In this document: positions 26,001 to 41,000 of the stretch, in pieces
Layout of the letters: each line of letters opens with the position of its first letter
Position numbering within the stretch: the stretch's first letter is position 1
DNA from: Larus michahellis
Lineage: Eukaryota > Chordata > Aves > Charadriiformes > Laridae
NCBI RefSeq assembly: GCF_964199755.1
Contig: NC_133897.1
Coordinates: 165,304,678-165,368,677 of the forward strand
Length of the DNA: 64,000 bases
Direction of reading: 5' to 3'
Translations under genes and position numbers: made by a program
The notes under the pieces: model-generated
The model's database searches: none
Seen by the model: only the letters and a program-made list of their open reading frames with translations
What the model was told of the DNA's origin: nothing

Positions 26001-29000
26001 TTAATTATCTGGAATAATAGTTTCATTGCTCCTAATATTTTTTTTTTTTTAGTTCTAAGTTAGCAGCAAGAAGGCTTTTTTTTTCCCTGTTTGCATGTTA
26101 CTGTTTATAAGTAATTTTCTGTAATTTAATTTCAGTTTACTAGTGCAACTGCGACCTTTCAAGGATTTAGATGTTGAGGAGCACATAAAAGAATTTGCAG
26201 CAAAATTATTCTTAATACCCAGCCCGCCACCAGGACCACTCCACTTGGTAATTACTGATGCTGAATTTCGTAATTACTTTAACATTATGTCTTACAAAGC
26301 ACCAAGATGTTGTTTTCTGTAAATTGGGGGAATTTCTTCACTGTTAGGTCAGAGATTTTACTTGCTGATATAAAACTGATGTCAATACCTGTACTTTGAA
26401 AATAAATAAAATAAAGCTATGCATTATTAGTACATGAAGTAATGGTGTGACCAGGGTGCAGGCTTGAGCACTGGCATACCAGTTGGTCATGCTCTTTAAT
26501 TTTTAATACTCTTCTAGGAACGATTTGGCTCATGCCAACTATTTACTGACTGAGACGATGCCTGGGTAGGTCTGGGGACAGCATGATGTAGCCTTTGGTT
26601 CCTAGGGGGGCAGCTCACATAATCTCCATAGAAGCAGCTGGAAGCTCCAGTCTGTAACTGCTCCACAAGAATGGAAGCTTGCCTTTCACCCGAACAGTAT
26701 GCCCTCGCCATCTCATTGAAAACACACGTACAAACTCCAGTAAATCCTGTTAACTATAATTCAACCAAAGTGTGGGTGTTCCCTGTCTAGTGTCTGATAC
26801 TGACACATGCTGCCTGATGTAGATGCTCATGGCTGTCATCTTGATTGTGTGATGGACCTGGTCTAGAGGAGGGCCAGGAAGATGATCAAAGGGCGGGAGC
26901 ACCTCTGCTATGAAGACAGGCTGAGAGAGTTGGGGTTGTTCAGCCTGGAGAAGAAAAGGCTTCAGGGAGACCTTAGAGCCCCTTCCAGACTGTATGCAAG
27001 TTTAATTCTGTTAAAAGAATATATTTTTAAAAAAAGTTTTGACTAAACAACCCATGAAAATGAAAGGAGACAAAGTCCATGTTAATCTTTCAAACTAGTT
27101 ATTATGTCTTTTAATATTTCCCTATCTTTCAGTTTTCTGCAGTATGCAAATATCTGTCTTTTTGCTCTCAATTAGTGTTCATATTTTGTAGCTGGAACTA
27201 AAATCCTGAAATAAATGTGTTGTGGGAACATTTTCATTAGGAAGTAAATGGAAAACATCTGTTATTACAGGTATTTAACATGAAACCACTTCAAATAATA
27301 ATTCCTTCACGAGAGGATCCGGATAGTCCAATTATTGACTTGGATCTTCATCTTCCATTGCTGTGTTTCAAGCCAGAGCAGGTGCTTCAGGTAAAACTAA
27401 TTGATACTTGAAAATGTATTAAAGGTTAATAGTACTGGTAATTTGTGGTTTAGAAAAATTCCAAGATGTTTGGTCACCCAAAACCCATTATAAACCCAGG
27501 AATTCAGAACAGTGTTAGTTCTGCATATTAGAGATATGGCACAATACAATACCCTTTCCACTAAGATACTTTGTTATTTATAGACCAGATTAGATTAACG
27601 CATATTGGATTTATTTCACCTGTGATTTAGCAATAGGTGCTAAATTTCTTAAGCATTTTAAAATATAAATGCCCATGCTGAATGAGAGATTTTAATTTGA
27701 ATCTTCATTACATGCATTTTTACAAGATTCATAAGAACCTTTTTCATGTGTAAGAAAGGGACCTGTAGGATGGATTGGTAACAGTTGGCACTCTCATCTA
27801 AATGAAGTGTAAATAGGGTAGACAGACGAGAAAATACAAAAAGCTGTTTGCAAAGGATTTTTTGAGTGCTTCATAGAATTGTACAGTAATTTTAATTTGG
27901 AGTATCCTTTGTAGGTTTCCTGATTCAGCTCCCTGTTCAAAGGCCTCTTGTGAAGTTAAATTGGGTTGCTCAAGGTCATCCAGTGTTATTGGTGCCGCGT
28001 CCTCTAAAAAGAGCAAATTGGAGGCCTCTTTCCAGGGATGCTTGTCAGCCTCCTCAATCCTGAAAGTAGGCAATACTGGCTTATTTTTTGCGATATGCCC
28101 ATTCTTCCACCTATATGGGCTTCTGCCCGCATGTGCATGTTATGAATAAAACTATCTCAAATCCTAAATGGTCCTCTGCAACTGGTGTGTCTTGAGAATG
28201 GAGTTTTATGTGCTAGCACCTCTGCGAGATGTCCCACTTAGCAGCGTTAGTCTTCTTGGCTTGAATTCATCCTACCTAGCTTGCGGCATCCGAGTTTGGT
28301 GCTTAGATGCCATTGGGTCCCTCTCCATCAGTGGAAAAGGGTGGACATCTCCAGTTACCTTCCTGAGTTGCTCTGTGAAACGAGTGCTCTCCAGTGGCAC
28401 TATAAGGGCTGTGACTAGCTAGAGTCTAGAATAGACGTTTGACTGAGATGTCTGAAACCCAGATAGTCTTTGTGTTCATCATCAAAGACAGGTTTGCTTA
28501 TATTCTTCATCTGGGTACTTTTTACAGGCATTTTACAGTCTAATACTGTGAAAGAAAGGTGACAGGTCTCAGTAATTCCAGCTAAATCCTAGCCTTGTTG
28601 ACATTGGTGGCAAAACTCTCATTGACTTCCACTGTCACTTAAATTGTCTCTCTCCTTCTGTTTTCTTCTCTTAGTTTTGTGAGAATCCTCAAGTGGGCAT
28701 TATTTCAATTTATAAATATGTAAGGGAGCTATTAGAAAACAGAACTTGTGAGGCTGAGTTTCGCAAGCAGATGAAGTATTTGTGTGTATCTAGTATGTTC
28801 TAGATAGAACTCTCTGTAAACATTTAACGTTTTGGGTTTTTTTCCAGATTATGACCTGCATTTTGACTGAGCAGAGAATAGTTTTCTTCTCTTCTGACTG
28901 GGCTCTGCTGACACTCGTTGCTGAATGCTTTATGTTGTACCTTCATCCTCTTCAGTGGCAACACACTTTTGTGCCTATTCTGTCTCGTCAAATGCTGGAT

Positions 29001-32000
29001 TTTGTAATGGCCCCAACATCTTTTCTTATGGGATGTCATATTGATCATTTTGATGAAGTTAGCACGGTATGTTTAGACTGTTACCACTCTTGCTGTTCTC
29101 TTTCAGTGCATTTTTCCCCTTAATTCTTTCATATGCATCTAGAAATTTTTTTTGTTATTTAGGTGTGCAAGAAGTGCAGAAATGAAAAGTAATGGAACCA
29201 TACTGATGGGGCCACTGGCTTATTGGAAAAAGATTATTGTTTTATCTCTTACCTTTCTTTTCTTTGCAGTATAATGTCATGATTTTTTGTGAGTTCACAT
29301 TTCATTCGGGGAAAAATTCTACTTAGATGTCATTTGTATAGTACAAATAGTTTCCCTTCAGATCGGTGAGGTTACTTTTCTCTCAGAGTCGTGTGGGATG
29401 AATTAGGTGCCTTTTCCAGGCATCTGGGTTAAGAATTGAGCATGCATTTGAAAAGACTCTGATGATGCTGCTGTTCCCTGTGGTGGGGTCAAGTATTTCA
29501 CAAAAAAAGAAAGAAAAAAGCAATGTAAAGAATACAATCTCATAATCTTTCTGAGGGGTTTTTTGTCATCTTTTTTCAGAATCTTATTTAACTCAGACAC
29601 TTCCAATGGGTAACATTAATCTTGGTTAGCTAAAAAGATATAAGAAAAACTCAGCTTCATAGGGCAGGGCTAATGTGAATATACTTTTTTGAGGATGTCA
29701 CATAGGTTTTCTGTGAGCGTTTGAAACCAAACACAGAAAAATTGTGTGTGTTTATATTAGACTAATGCATCTGATTATAAGACAAAGTGGAACAGGTCCA
29801 TCTAGTCAAGTCCAAAATGAGCAAAAAATTAAGTTAAGATGAAATAGACAATTTAAATTTTATTTTTTTTTAGTTATCGGTAAGAAGATGTCACTATCAG
29901 AAATAAGACAACAGATATAATTTGAAAGATTTTATGTTTGTTTATATATACTTTGTTACAGTCTGATCTTTACGGTTTTTAAAATTGCAAACTGAGAGAT
30001 CAGCATGGGCTTGACCTCCATGTGACATTTTGTCCGTTAGCATGCGTTTGAGACTCTAATATATAAACGCTCCCTCTCCCAGTCATCCCAACAGGGTAAG
30101 TACGGGAGTCGGTGCTGTAAATGAGCTCTTAGGGAGCTTCTTTGCATATGTATATATGGTTTTGTACATATCTTCATATGTATACCTTTTCAAGGATAAG
30201 CTTAGAGATCCAGTATTAATTCAGTACTGTATGAAGAGCATATTAGGTTACCAAATGTTTGTGTATGGAGAGTAATATCTATTAGTTTAATGGCATTTAT
30301 TTTTCTTGAAAGTAATTGTTTAGTTATCCATATGATCTTCTAGTTGTGAGGGAAAAAAGTCAGTCGTCTTCTGGTTTATCTTCTTGCTGAAATAATTAAT
30401 TGCCCGAGAACTATATAAAGAAGTAAATGTTTTTACAACATAAGTATATTTACAGTCATTATTTTTTTTTTATTAAAAGGAAACTGAAGACTTAATACTT
30501 ATTAATATTGATAATGGAGATATTACACATTCAAAAATGACTGAAGAGGAAACTGAAATTCCAGATGTTCCAGCACATGCAGCAGAAGCTTTCATAAAAA
30601 GGTGAAAAGATGTTGAAGTTGTGTTTATCATGGCACATAAATCATGCTTGACCCTCTCTCTAAGTTTTTTATTTTATATTATTTGTTATATTATTTCATT
30701 CTTATAAAAACCATTGTAGTTGGTAAGGGCAAATTGAAAATTTCAATTAATTTATATACAGGTAACTTTAAGCAGTCAAAATCATAACCTTGATTGGTTA
30801 CATCAAAGAAACATTGCTGGTTTCTTTTTAATTACTGATTATTCTCTGAACTTTACTGTTCTTTACACGGAAGACAGGGAGCACTGTGATTTACATGCAC
30901 TAGTAGGACTTCCAGGAATCTTATTAGCTTGTCAACACTTGCAAATCAATCTTGCACTTTCTCTAGCTGAAAGATGTGTGAGGCCTAAATGACTTTTAAA
31001 GTAAAAGGGATGAAAGAAATTGTTGGTGGTAGGATGTAACTTGATAATTTTCTTCTCTGTGTAGAGTGGAGAGTCTTCAGCTGCATTATGATCTAGAGCT
31101 CTGCCATCTCCGAGCCAGCACGGATCTTGGTGAACTCCAAATGCGTAGAAGGGCTTGGCAACAGAAACTGAATACGGAAGTTCAGCAAACAACTTTGCAG
31201 TTAATTGTTAATATCTTTAGGTGAGTGGATACAGTATATTTTATTATAAGAGCATATGGTACTGGTTAAGATACTTCAGCTGTCATTGAAAATACTCTTA
31301 TTTTGTCTTACTTCATAAATGTTTCGTAAATCTCTTAAGTTTTATGAGGGGAATATGAGGAGGAGGTCCAGCTAGCCTGCTGGAATATCAATAATTAATG
31401 TATTCAGGTACATATACATTGGTAGGACGCCTTAGATAAAACTGTTCTAATTTTGAAATGGTATGTCTCTTGTACAAAGATTCCAGGAAGAGAAGTGCAG
31501 CCCCCATATTTCATAATTAGGAAAAGCTTAAGGCCCAGTAGGGATATTAATTTGTAACTGGACACAGTCCTGGTCACTCTTGTTAGAGGAGAATGAATTC
31601 AAACTTGGACAGGGTAGAAGAGCTGAGAGCAGGATTGGGAGTTCAGCACCATAAAGATGATCCGAGGGCTGGAGCACCTCTGCTATGAGGACAGGCTGAG
31701 AGAGTTGGGGTTGTTCAGCCTGGAGAAGAGAAGGCTCAGGGGAGACCTTAGAGGCCCTTCCAGTACCTAAAGGGGGCTACAGGAAACCCGGGGAGGGACT
31801 CTTGATCAGGGAGTGTAATGATAGGACGAGGGGTAATGGTTTCAAACTGAAAGAGGGGAGATCTAGATTAGATATTAGGAAGAAATTCTTTCCTGTGAGG
31901 GTGGTGAGACGCTGGAACAGGTTGCCCAGGGAAGTTGTAAATGCCCCCCATCCCTGCGAGTGTTCAAGGCCAGGCTGGATGGGGCTTTGAGCAACCTGGT

Positions 32001-35000
32001 CTAGTGGGAGGTGTCCCTGCCCAGGGCAGGGGGTTGGAACTAGATGACCTTTAATGTCCCTTCAGACCCAAACCATTCTATGACTCTATGATTCAGAACA
32101 CCTGGGTGTGTTTTGGCTAACGGAACAAATGCTGAGAATGGGTGAGATTTCTGGAGACTGCAACCGCATGAGAAGGAAGGAGGCAGAGAAGCTGTTTAAG
32201 CTGAAGGACAGAGTGATGGCAGAAGAAATGCTGGGTGTTGGGTGTGGTTGGGACTGACACTTTAATAATGATGTGGAGTAAGTTTTGGTGTTTTTTTTTC
32301 CCCCCTCTAGAAAAAGGTCCAGCTATGCTAATTTTCCTTGCTCTTAATCTAATATAATGTGTTGATACCCACAGCTGCTTTATCTTACCAGTCTGGGTAC
32401 TGGTTGTAAATCTCTTTGCTATTATTTGCTTATATTTGGAGAGAGAATGGAAGTGTGGTAGGTGATTCGTACAAAAATGGATGGTTGGTTTGCAAACGCA
32501 TAGATAGCATATTTGACCTTGAAATGAAACTGCCTGCCTGGTATTTGTAAAGAATCTGATTTTATGGACAGAGGCCTGCAAATAGGTGTGCAGATAACCA
32601 TCCCCAGCTATTCCTTGCTGCTTCTTGTTGGAGGTGGTGCTTGCTTTGGATTAGCTACCGAATTGCTCATGTGAATGCTCCGTAACACTTTCAGTTAGAA
32701 GGTGCTGGGTTAATTTCTATAATCCAAATACCAGGTCTCTGTTAACCTGCTTGCTGGTTTGGGATCAGTTTAGGGAGTGTTCATACAAGTGGCTGGGCCC
32801 TCCAGGGGCTGGGTATGGAGGATAGAACGGACTGTACAGCTAGCACAGCAATGAAATGCATTTACAACCTGATGTGCTACCACTGTGGGATTTTGGTGGA
32901 TTTCAGTGTTTGGCAACAATATGTTCCAGATAAAGATGAGGAGAAATGCATTTTGCTGTTAACAGCTTGAAATCTTTAATGCATTAAACACTTGGCTACA
33001 AAAAATGAACAGATGCTTTACTCTTTAAGAGATAATAAGTTCTTCAAAGGGGTTGATTCTTCTCTTGCTTCCTTTCTCTTTTCCTTCAAACTTTCTTTCT
33101 TTGTTCTTTTTTTCAGCCTTGTTTCTTCTGTCTTCTAATGCTGTATCTACCAGCGTCCAGGAGTGAAGGAAAGTAAATCTCTGATGCAATTGTGTTGCCA
33201 GTTGATACTGTCTTCAGCGAAGCACTGTAGTATTTTTGTGTGCATGGAGGTTCTGTGTTTAAAGCAAACAATGCTAAATTATGTCAAATTACATAGAACT
33301 ACATGCTTTTACTAACCGTCATTTTTCTGAACCCACATGGCTTGATAAACTGTTAATAGGCTTTTATCACTGATCTATGAAAGACAAGGGATATGTAGAC
33401 CTATTAGATCTCTGCATGGGTACGAGATTCCCCTTGTGTTCTTACACTCAAATTTTAGCTTACCAACTTATTTTCTTCATTCATGTGTTTTCATGGGAAT
33501 TTATTATTCCTCAATATCCAGCGTGAGTAGATGAATTAAGATGTAATAATAAAAGGAGGCCTGATTTTAGCCACTGGCACATATCTAGCTTAAATAACTT
33601 ATAATTTCTTACTCACAGGCTTCAGAGAACAGCTTTTTTTTCCAAAAAACTCCCACTTTCTGCTCCTGAAACAACTTTCTCTGGCTCACCTTTAGGGCAC
33701 AGAAGTTAGTACTGATGTCTGTTTTTCCACAGGTAATACAGGGCTTCTGCTGCCTGCTCTGACCCTGCATATACTGAAATATGCATCAGTTCTTTATCTC
33801 GCTTCCTCTTTTATTTCAATAGACCTGTCTCTTTAGTTTAACCCAATTTCCAGTTATTGCTGGCTTTATGAGCAGAGTTTGAGAGTGCAGCAAAAAATAA
33901 TGTAATCTATAATATTTGGGGTGCATGTTACAGATGCAATGTAATGGGGCAGTGTGAGGTCAGATCACATCTTTCAAATTGCCTATGTGAATAGGTAAAC
34001 TCGTCTTAGCGCTCCGGATGGGTCGTACGTAATTCAGGAACTGTGTATGTAAATGTAATTCCAGGATTGGAGCTGAAGTCATGACTTTATAAATATACAA
34101 AATCTCCTCTGTAGGTTATTAAAATTGATCCCACAGACTCTTAAGTGAATTTGCTGATTTGAAATGGCAGTGGCAGCAGGTAGCCTGTCTTACTCCTCAT
34201 AAGAGTTTGCATTCTTTTTCTATGATTCAGTAACTCAGATTTGTTCATTAAAACTGAGTTTGCCTTCCGATACTGCAGCATATTTCTAGTAGTACTAGTG
34301 GGCTGCTGCTACAGCAAGAGTGCAGCTTGCTTACAAATCTCCAAGCATATTTATGTATTTATTTATTTTTGTCTCCAGGGAGGTAAAAGACCATCTAAAT
34401 TATGAACATAGAGTGTTTAACAGTGAAGAATTTCTGAAAACAAGGGCAATCGGAGACCAGCCGTTTTACAAGAAGGTAAATTCAGTGTTAAATATGTTGT
34501 GATTCTCTGTTATTAATCTGTATTTTAGGATTAATGCCAAAAATTAATAGAATGGTCACAGTTTGGTCTGTGTGGTGGTGTTGAACCACCAACTTCCACA
34601 GAATGCTTAACCAAATATATTTCCTTCACTATAAACAGATAAAATAGTAGACAGCTTTTTCGAGAGCAAGGTACTATGTAATTCCAGAGCAAATTAAATG
34701 TAATTCCTTGGGGATGAGATTCACCTATGGCAGATGGTCAGTAAAGCTACACCTAAACTGTATTTTAAGTACAGGCACCTGTCCAAACTGTTTGCACCGA
34801 AGCCTGTCTGTAGACATGAGTTTTCAGCAAGCCTGTGAGCACAGCAGAAGGCAGCTGAAATGACACAAATCGAAGTACCTGCTTTATCCGCAGCCTGAGT
34901 GACAAGGCATGGAGTAGAGGATGTCTGCTTGGCTCCAGGCCACCGCATGCTGCTGACTCTGAGCGCATGAGTGGCACTGGTGTCCCTAGGGCCTGCAGTG

Positions 35001-38000
35001 TGACAGGGCGTGCGCGACGTAGGTTGATTTTTAGTTTCCATGTGCTTTACCAGGTAATATAACCCTAACTTACTTTTCTGTGCTGGTGAAGCCCATGAAG
35101 AAATATGCAAATAGTGCATAGCCTCAGGCCAGGCCCAATAGTGCCGGAGGCTAAAGGACAACCTGAAACCCTCACTTAGTTTTTCTTAGCCCTCCTGCTA
35201 ACCCAGCTTATTAAACACTTAACCTGGGTTTGAAAACCTGTAGGGGTGTGGAGTTTTTCCATACAAGCCCTGAGTCCCTTTTGCACCTGCCCTGATCAGC
35301 TTGGTCCTCCCATTAGCATCAGCTTGATCTGCTGAAGCTCCAAAATGACTCGTTTTTCACCCGGTGTATCTAGTGAACCAGGTTTTTATGAAGGATGCAG
35401 GTCTGTTTTCCTCTAGAGCATAGACAATACTGGCGTGTCAGTCTGCCTTTTCTGTAATGGCTTTGTATATCCTAAGGAAATGGAGTAGGTTTAATTTCCT
35501 CATTAAAAGGAGAGCGTCTTGGTCACCAGGCTGTAGGATTTACAGCAGTTCTCCATGCCCTTGGTGTAGGACTGTCTGTGACCATTGGAGGTTGGAGATC
35601 CTTTGAGTGAGAGGGAAGAAGAAAGGAAGGGGGAACAGAAGGAAAGGAGCAGGGACAGAAGGAGAGATTAAGAGTGTGCAGGTTCCTGCGAGAGTATCTC
35701 GCAGTGTTAGGGTACTTTGCCCAGAAGTGGGAAGGTTGAGAGTTTCATACTTGCTATTATTTTTCCATTAAACTGTTTGCACCTGATTTAATTAATATTT
35801 GCCATTAAAGAATTAAACTAAACTGGTGTGTGTGAAAGAAACAGAATTTACATGTTTTAAGGGTTTGCGTCTAGCCATGTATAGTGTTCTGGGAGAATTC
35901 GGTCTTGACGTGGCAAGACAAAATCCAAAGTTATAAACACTTGTGGGTTTGTTTTTTTTTTTTTCTTAAGTGTCATGATTATTAATCAAATGAAAAGTTG
36001 ACCTTAGTTAAATGAAAAAATAATTGTTTGGAAGACTGTTACCCTAAACTGAGAGTGTCTCTGGTCAATACCTAATTTCTGAAGGGATGCAAGACATCTT
36101 TCTCAGCTTCTTGCACCCTTTGATGCAATATTACCTAGTAGTTTTTAACAGATACTTTATTAAGTAGCTTCTTATTCTAACTAACTGTGAGACATGTTGT
36201 GCTGTTATTTAAGCTTCTCAAAAGTAAAATACTATTGGCTTGTGTCTTTGCTTTTTTTGGTGACACTATAGTTTGTTTAACAGACCTGTGGGTCAAACAA
36301 AAGGTTTAATAAGAAATGTGAGAAAGCGCATCTCCCATCTTACATTTGCTTTTAATTGTGTTCTGTGGGTGCATATGAAAGTTAGAGGTTTATTTTGCTG
36401 CTAGAATTTGGCAGTTACCTCTCAGGAGTAATTGTTTTATACCTGGCAAAATGAACTCTTCATTAACATCAACAGGCCGTGGTTGATAACACCTTTTTTG
36501 TTTCCTGTTTTGTTTTTTTTTTTTTCCTACTTCAAGCATATGATAAGAAAAGTTTCTGAACATCCATTTGAAGGAGATGTCAGTGTGTGAAGGAAATGAT
36601 CAGAAAAGTATCTCATTTTACTCGAGCAGTAATTGCCAAACTTGGCAGAATCTCTGGCAATTCAAAAATAACAAACTGATGAATCCTAAATAGGAAATAA
36701 TGTTTGTTGGATAAAGCTTGCAACACCAGCAAACATTCTTGAAAACATACAAACAAAAAGGAAAAATGAAAAAAGAACCTATTAATACATCATCAGGAGA
36801 GAAATTAATTGGAAATGTTCTGGCCAGGATTTCAAATGAATAGAAATAATTAAAATATTTTCAGTAACAGTTTCTAATGCTATAAATGAAATAGTGACGA
36901 TTTTATGAATTGAAATTTAAAATTAATTTAAAATTCAGATGTGCAGATTTAAGAAGAGCTTTGAGCAGTTGACTCACTTCAATACCAACTAATCACTTAA
37001 ATACCAGGTTTGCTTTCAAGCAAATCTTAGAAGATAACACAATACAGAGTAGTTACTAGTGGTATCTAGAATTATGTTAAGAGAACTCCAAAAACCGTTA
37101 GAAAGGACCCTTTCAGTTCCTGCAGCTCATCATCTCCTGTACATACAATTGCCAACAAAAAGTGCCATCTACTGGAGAAATACTTAAAAGCAGGAATCTT
37201 AATGCTTTTCAGATGCCATTTTACAGGGTATGTTGCAAATGGATTGATAAGGGGCATCTTGAATAACAATGACCTATTTGTTGGTGAAATGTCTCCATTA
37301 ATTTCAGAGTGCCTAGATTACTTATGACTCTTTCTCATTTGCTTTTTAAAAAGATCATAGAAATACAATGATGTCTGATCAGTGGGTTTTTTGAGTTGGT
37401 TTGATTGTGGTTTTTTTTTTGGTCCTGTAATAAAGTCCAGGAATAACAAGGGTATTTTAGGCAAGCCTCTGGGATATATAATTAATCAAAGTAATTTTTC
37501 ATAGTTACATTCGAAGATACAACTGTTTTTGCATTAGTAAGTTTGTAAAGGCCGGAGGTGGTATAAACATAAAGAAAGGATTCCTGATTATAACAACACT
37601 GTCACCCGATGAAGTTTGCATTTGATTTTCTGAATGGAATAGTTTTCTGAGAGCTCTGTGCTAGAACTAACATTTATATAATATACATGTTGTGTTGCCT
37701 CAAACCCTAGCTTTTATCTTATTTATATTTGAAATGGTAGCTTTGCACTTTTCTTTAATTCACTGTTGGCATTTCTTATGGTGTCCTCTCTCCTAGAAGT
37801 AGCAATTTGACCTTTTTGGATATTATTTCTGGATGACACCATGACAGTTACCTTAACAGGGAACAATTTGGGGGGGCTACCGGGAGGAAAGCTGGCTATT
37901 GCAAACCATAGACAATATTAGCATCACTTAGTTATAGGCAGAAAATATGCTGTTAAACTTCAGTAGTAGTTGGCCTCGATGATCTTAAGGGTCTCTTCCA

Positions 38001-41000
38001 ACCTAAATGATTCTATGATTTTTGGTTTTGTGATTGGAAATTCTAAATTTGAAATTAGAATTTCCAAATTCCAAAGCTAAATAGGAAATTCTCAGCTTTG
38101 CATATGTAAAGGTAATAAAAATGAGCAAAATAGGCTAATAAAATTGTATTTTGTAAATGATCCACAATTCACCAGTTTATGTCTCACAGGTTTTGGAGAC
38201 CTACATGTTTCACTCTTTTCTTAAAGCTCGTCTGAACAGAAAGATGGATGCTTTTGCTCGACTTGAGTTGAGTACCCAGTCTGAAGAGGACAGGTAAAGT
38301 TTTCTCTTTCCTTAGTCTGGTTTTGAATCTTCTGTTGATATCAGTAATAAAACTCCTTTGACTGTATCTTTAGAGATCAGGTCACCTATGTGTAAGATAC
38401 AACTAATTGATAGGACGTTTTATTAAGCTTACTGTAAAAGGATGATATGAACATGTCCAGCCATGGCTGTTGAAATTGTAACTTGATACTATAATTGTAA
38501 CTTGATACTATAATTGTAACTTGATACTATAATAAAAAAAAATCTATTAGTAATTTTGTATGTATGTAAACTGAATTTTAAAACTAGTTATATAATTTTA
38601 AAATTATTTTTCCCAGCTTAAACTTAATGTTTCTTATGCCAAGAAGACTGACTATGGGGAAAATGGCTTCTAAACGACTTAATCCACAGTACACGGTCAA
38701 TAGGCGTATGGTAATCAGTATGCCGAATCTGCAAGATATCAAGTTGACAGAGGGTCCTACTAGAAATTCCTCACTTCGAAGAATAGAAACAGGCATTGGT
38801 AAGGGAAGAACGTGTTGAACCTATACCATGTCTTTTCTGTTATCTTTTTGGGTGACATCACTGAACAATTTTCACAGAAACAGTGTCAGATGCTGGAAAG
38901 AAATGGTGAGCTGGGTCGTCTTGAGCTGCGGCCTGTCTGTGCTGCTTCTTGCATGTTGAATCAGTCTGTGGTCTGCTGGAAGTTTTGCTGTGCCGTGAAA
39001 GACTGAACGCTCACAGTAGGAGTGATACTGTAGAACTGCTTCCTGACTCAGTAACCATGTTCGGTCCTTACCCACTTTATGTCTGGTTCTCCACTGCCTT
39101 TAAACATATCAGTGTTTAACAAAGCAAGTCCTATAGAAACTGAGTGTCTTTTTTTTTTCTCCTCCCGGAATTGATATTATTGGATTAGGGAATATTCTGA
39201 TAATAAGGATGATGGACATAGAAATATATTTGTCTCCCTAGCAAAATTGTAATCACACGTGAATTTTGTGCGATGTAATTGCTTGTTGCTGTGATGGGGA
39301 TTCTTTTTGTTTGTAGTATGGCACTTCTACTTGCTGTTTATACTAATCAATGTTCTTCTTTGTTTGTTTGTTTTTAGCGGTGAAAATGCCCTCCAAATCA
39401 GTCAGTACATTCAAAATCCCAGAAATTCACTTTCCTTTGATATTCCAGTGTGTTCACTCCTACTACACAGACTTCTTCAACCATCTCAGCAAAGCTATAA
39501 ATACCTTACCACCTGATAACTCAGCATTGCTGGCAAGGTACTTCTACCTCCGGGGACTTATTAGCTTGATGCAAGGGAAACTACTAAATGCGCTTTCTGA
39601 CTTTCAGAACCTAGATAAAACAGACTTAAGAATTTTCCCTACTGATCTTGTAAGAAAAATAGTGGAAACTATGCCTCCTTCTGAGCGTTCTCAGGCAGAC
39701 CGCAAGCCTGAGCTGAAGAAGCTGATAAGTCGAGTGATGGAAAAACAAAGAGAAGTTATGAAAATAGATGACCATGTAAAAAATTTTGAATTGCCAAAAA
39801 CGCACATGCAACTGGATGATTTTGTGAAGCGAATCCAGGAATCTGGGATTGTCAAAGATATAGATACTATACATCGGTTATTTGATGCCCTAACAGTAGG
39901 TGAGTACAAGATACGTTTTTAGTGACCATCTACATTGGTGCAATGACAATTTCAAACCTCCTTTTATTACGTTTTTTATGAACCAAAATCAATTTTTTGT
40001 CTCCAGTTGTTTTTCTTTTCAATTACTATTCAACATTTTCTGGGTCTCTAAAATCTCACAATATATGAATTTTATGGACAATTGTATTTAATTCAGATAA
40101 TTATGGAGAATGATGTATACAAGAATGTCTATACTTGCATCTACAATAAAGACAAGGAATACACTTACATTTGGGCGCACAATTTACAATTTTTCAGGTT
40201 GTGTAGGTGAGGTAGTTTTGTGATCTGATGGTGTGCTGTTCTGCTTCGGCTTTGGCTGAGTAAAGTGAATACAAGACTGTCCTAGTTGCTAATGGAAAAT
40301 AACTCTGTGTTGTAAAACCACTGGGTAACATGGCAAGGTGGCAGTCTGTTAAAAACAAACTAACAAAATCCAGAATTCAAGTGGTTACAGTTAAATTCCT
40401 CTTGGATGGTCATCATAGCAAAAGGAGAAGTTACATTTATATTTAAGAGAACTTTCTTCTCTCCTGAATGAGATGTGAATCTTGTGATCAATTTCTAAAA
40501 ACATAGTTTGCGAGTGCTTTTATAAAATACTGTTCAGTTCTCTTTCTGTGCCTAGTTACTTTGATAATTGTTGTATTTTTGTGGCCACAAAGGATTACAC
40601 ATTGGTCGAAATAGCAAGACTTTCTGAAGCATACATCTCGCAAGAATTTGTGTTTGTTTGAGATTCTGCTCTCCAAATCCTTGAATTCTTAGAATAACTA
40701 ATTACTTAGAATACCTGTTGATTAAGTCTTTAACTGTTATAACTTTTAGCTTTTATCCCAGGTTGGTAAGTATGCGATACAGTAGCATTCAATAGAATAA
40801 AGAACTGGAAAGCCATAATGAAAAGTATTCAGTTCAGTAGGGAAGTACAAATCCTGTCCCATCGGCTGACTGGATTTTTGGCATGAATTTTAAAAAGCAA
40901 GACTGGCACAGTGTTTGTTCCCTCCCTCCATACAGCAGGGTGAAAGGGAGGATGCCAGATACATGGGACCAGTGGCCTAGGCTAACTACAGAAGAATCTC

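Noticed and set aside
28168-28422. Plus-strand frame of 84 codons, possible unknown repeat
   Set aside because: The text has the feel of a dispersed repeat but I cannot name a family, so I do not report it as a feature.
32117-32581. Minus-strand frame of 154 codons in intron 9
   Set aside because: No family resemblance, and no second exon or promoter context; it starts directly beyond a CR1 end.
39540-39545. Possible splice donor GTACTT inside DENND3 exon 13
   Set aside because: The frame stays open for 360 more bases in family-like sequence and no matching acceptor is required to explain the gene.
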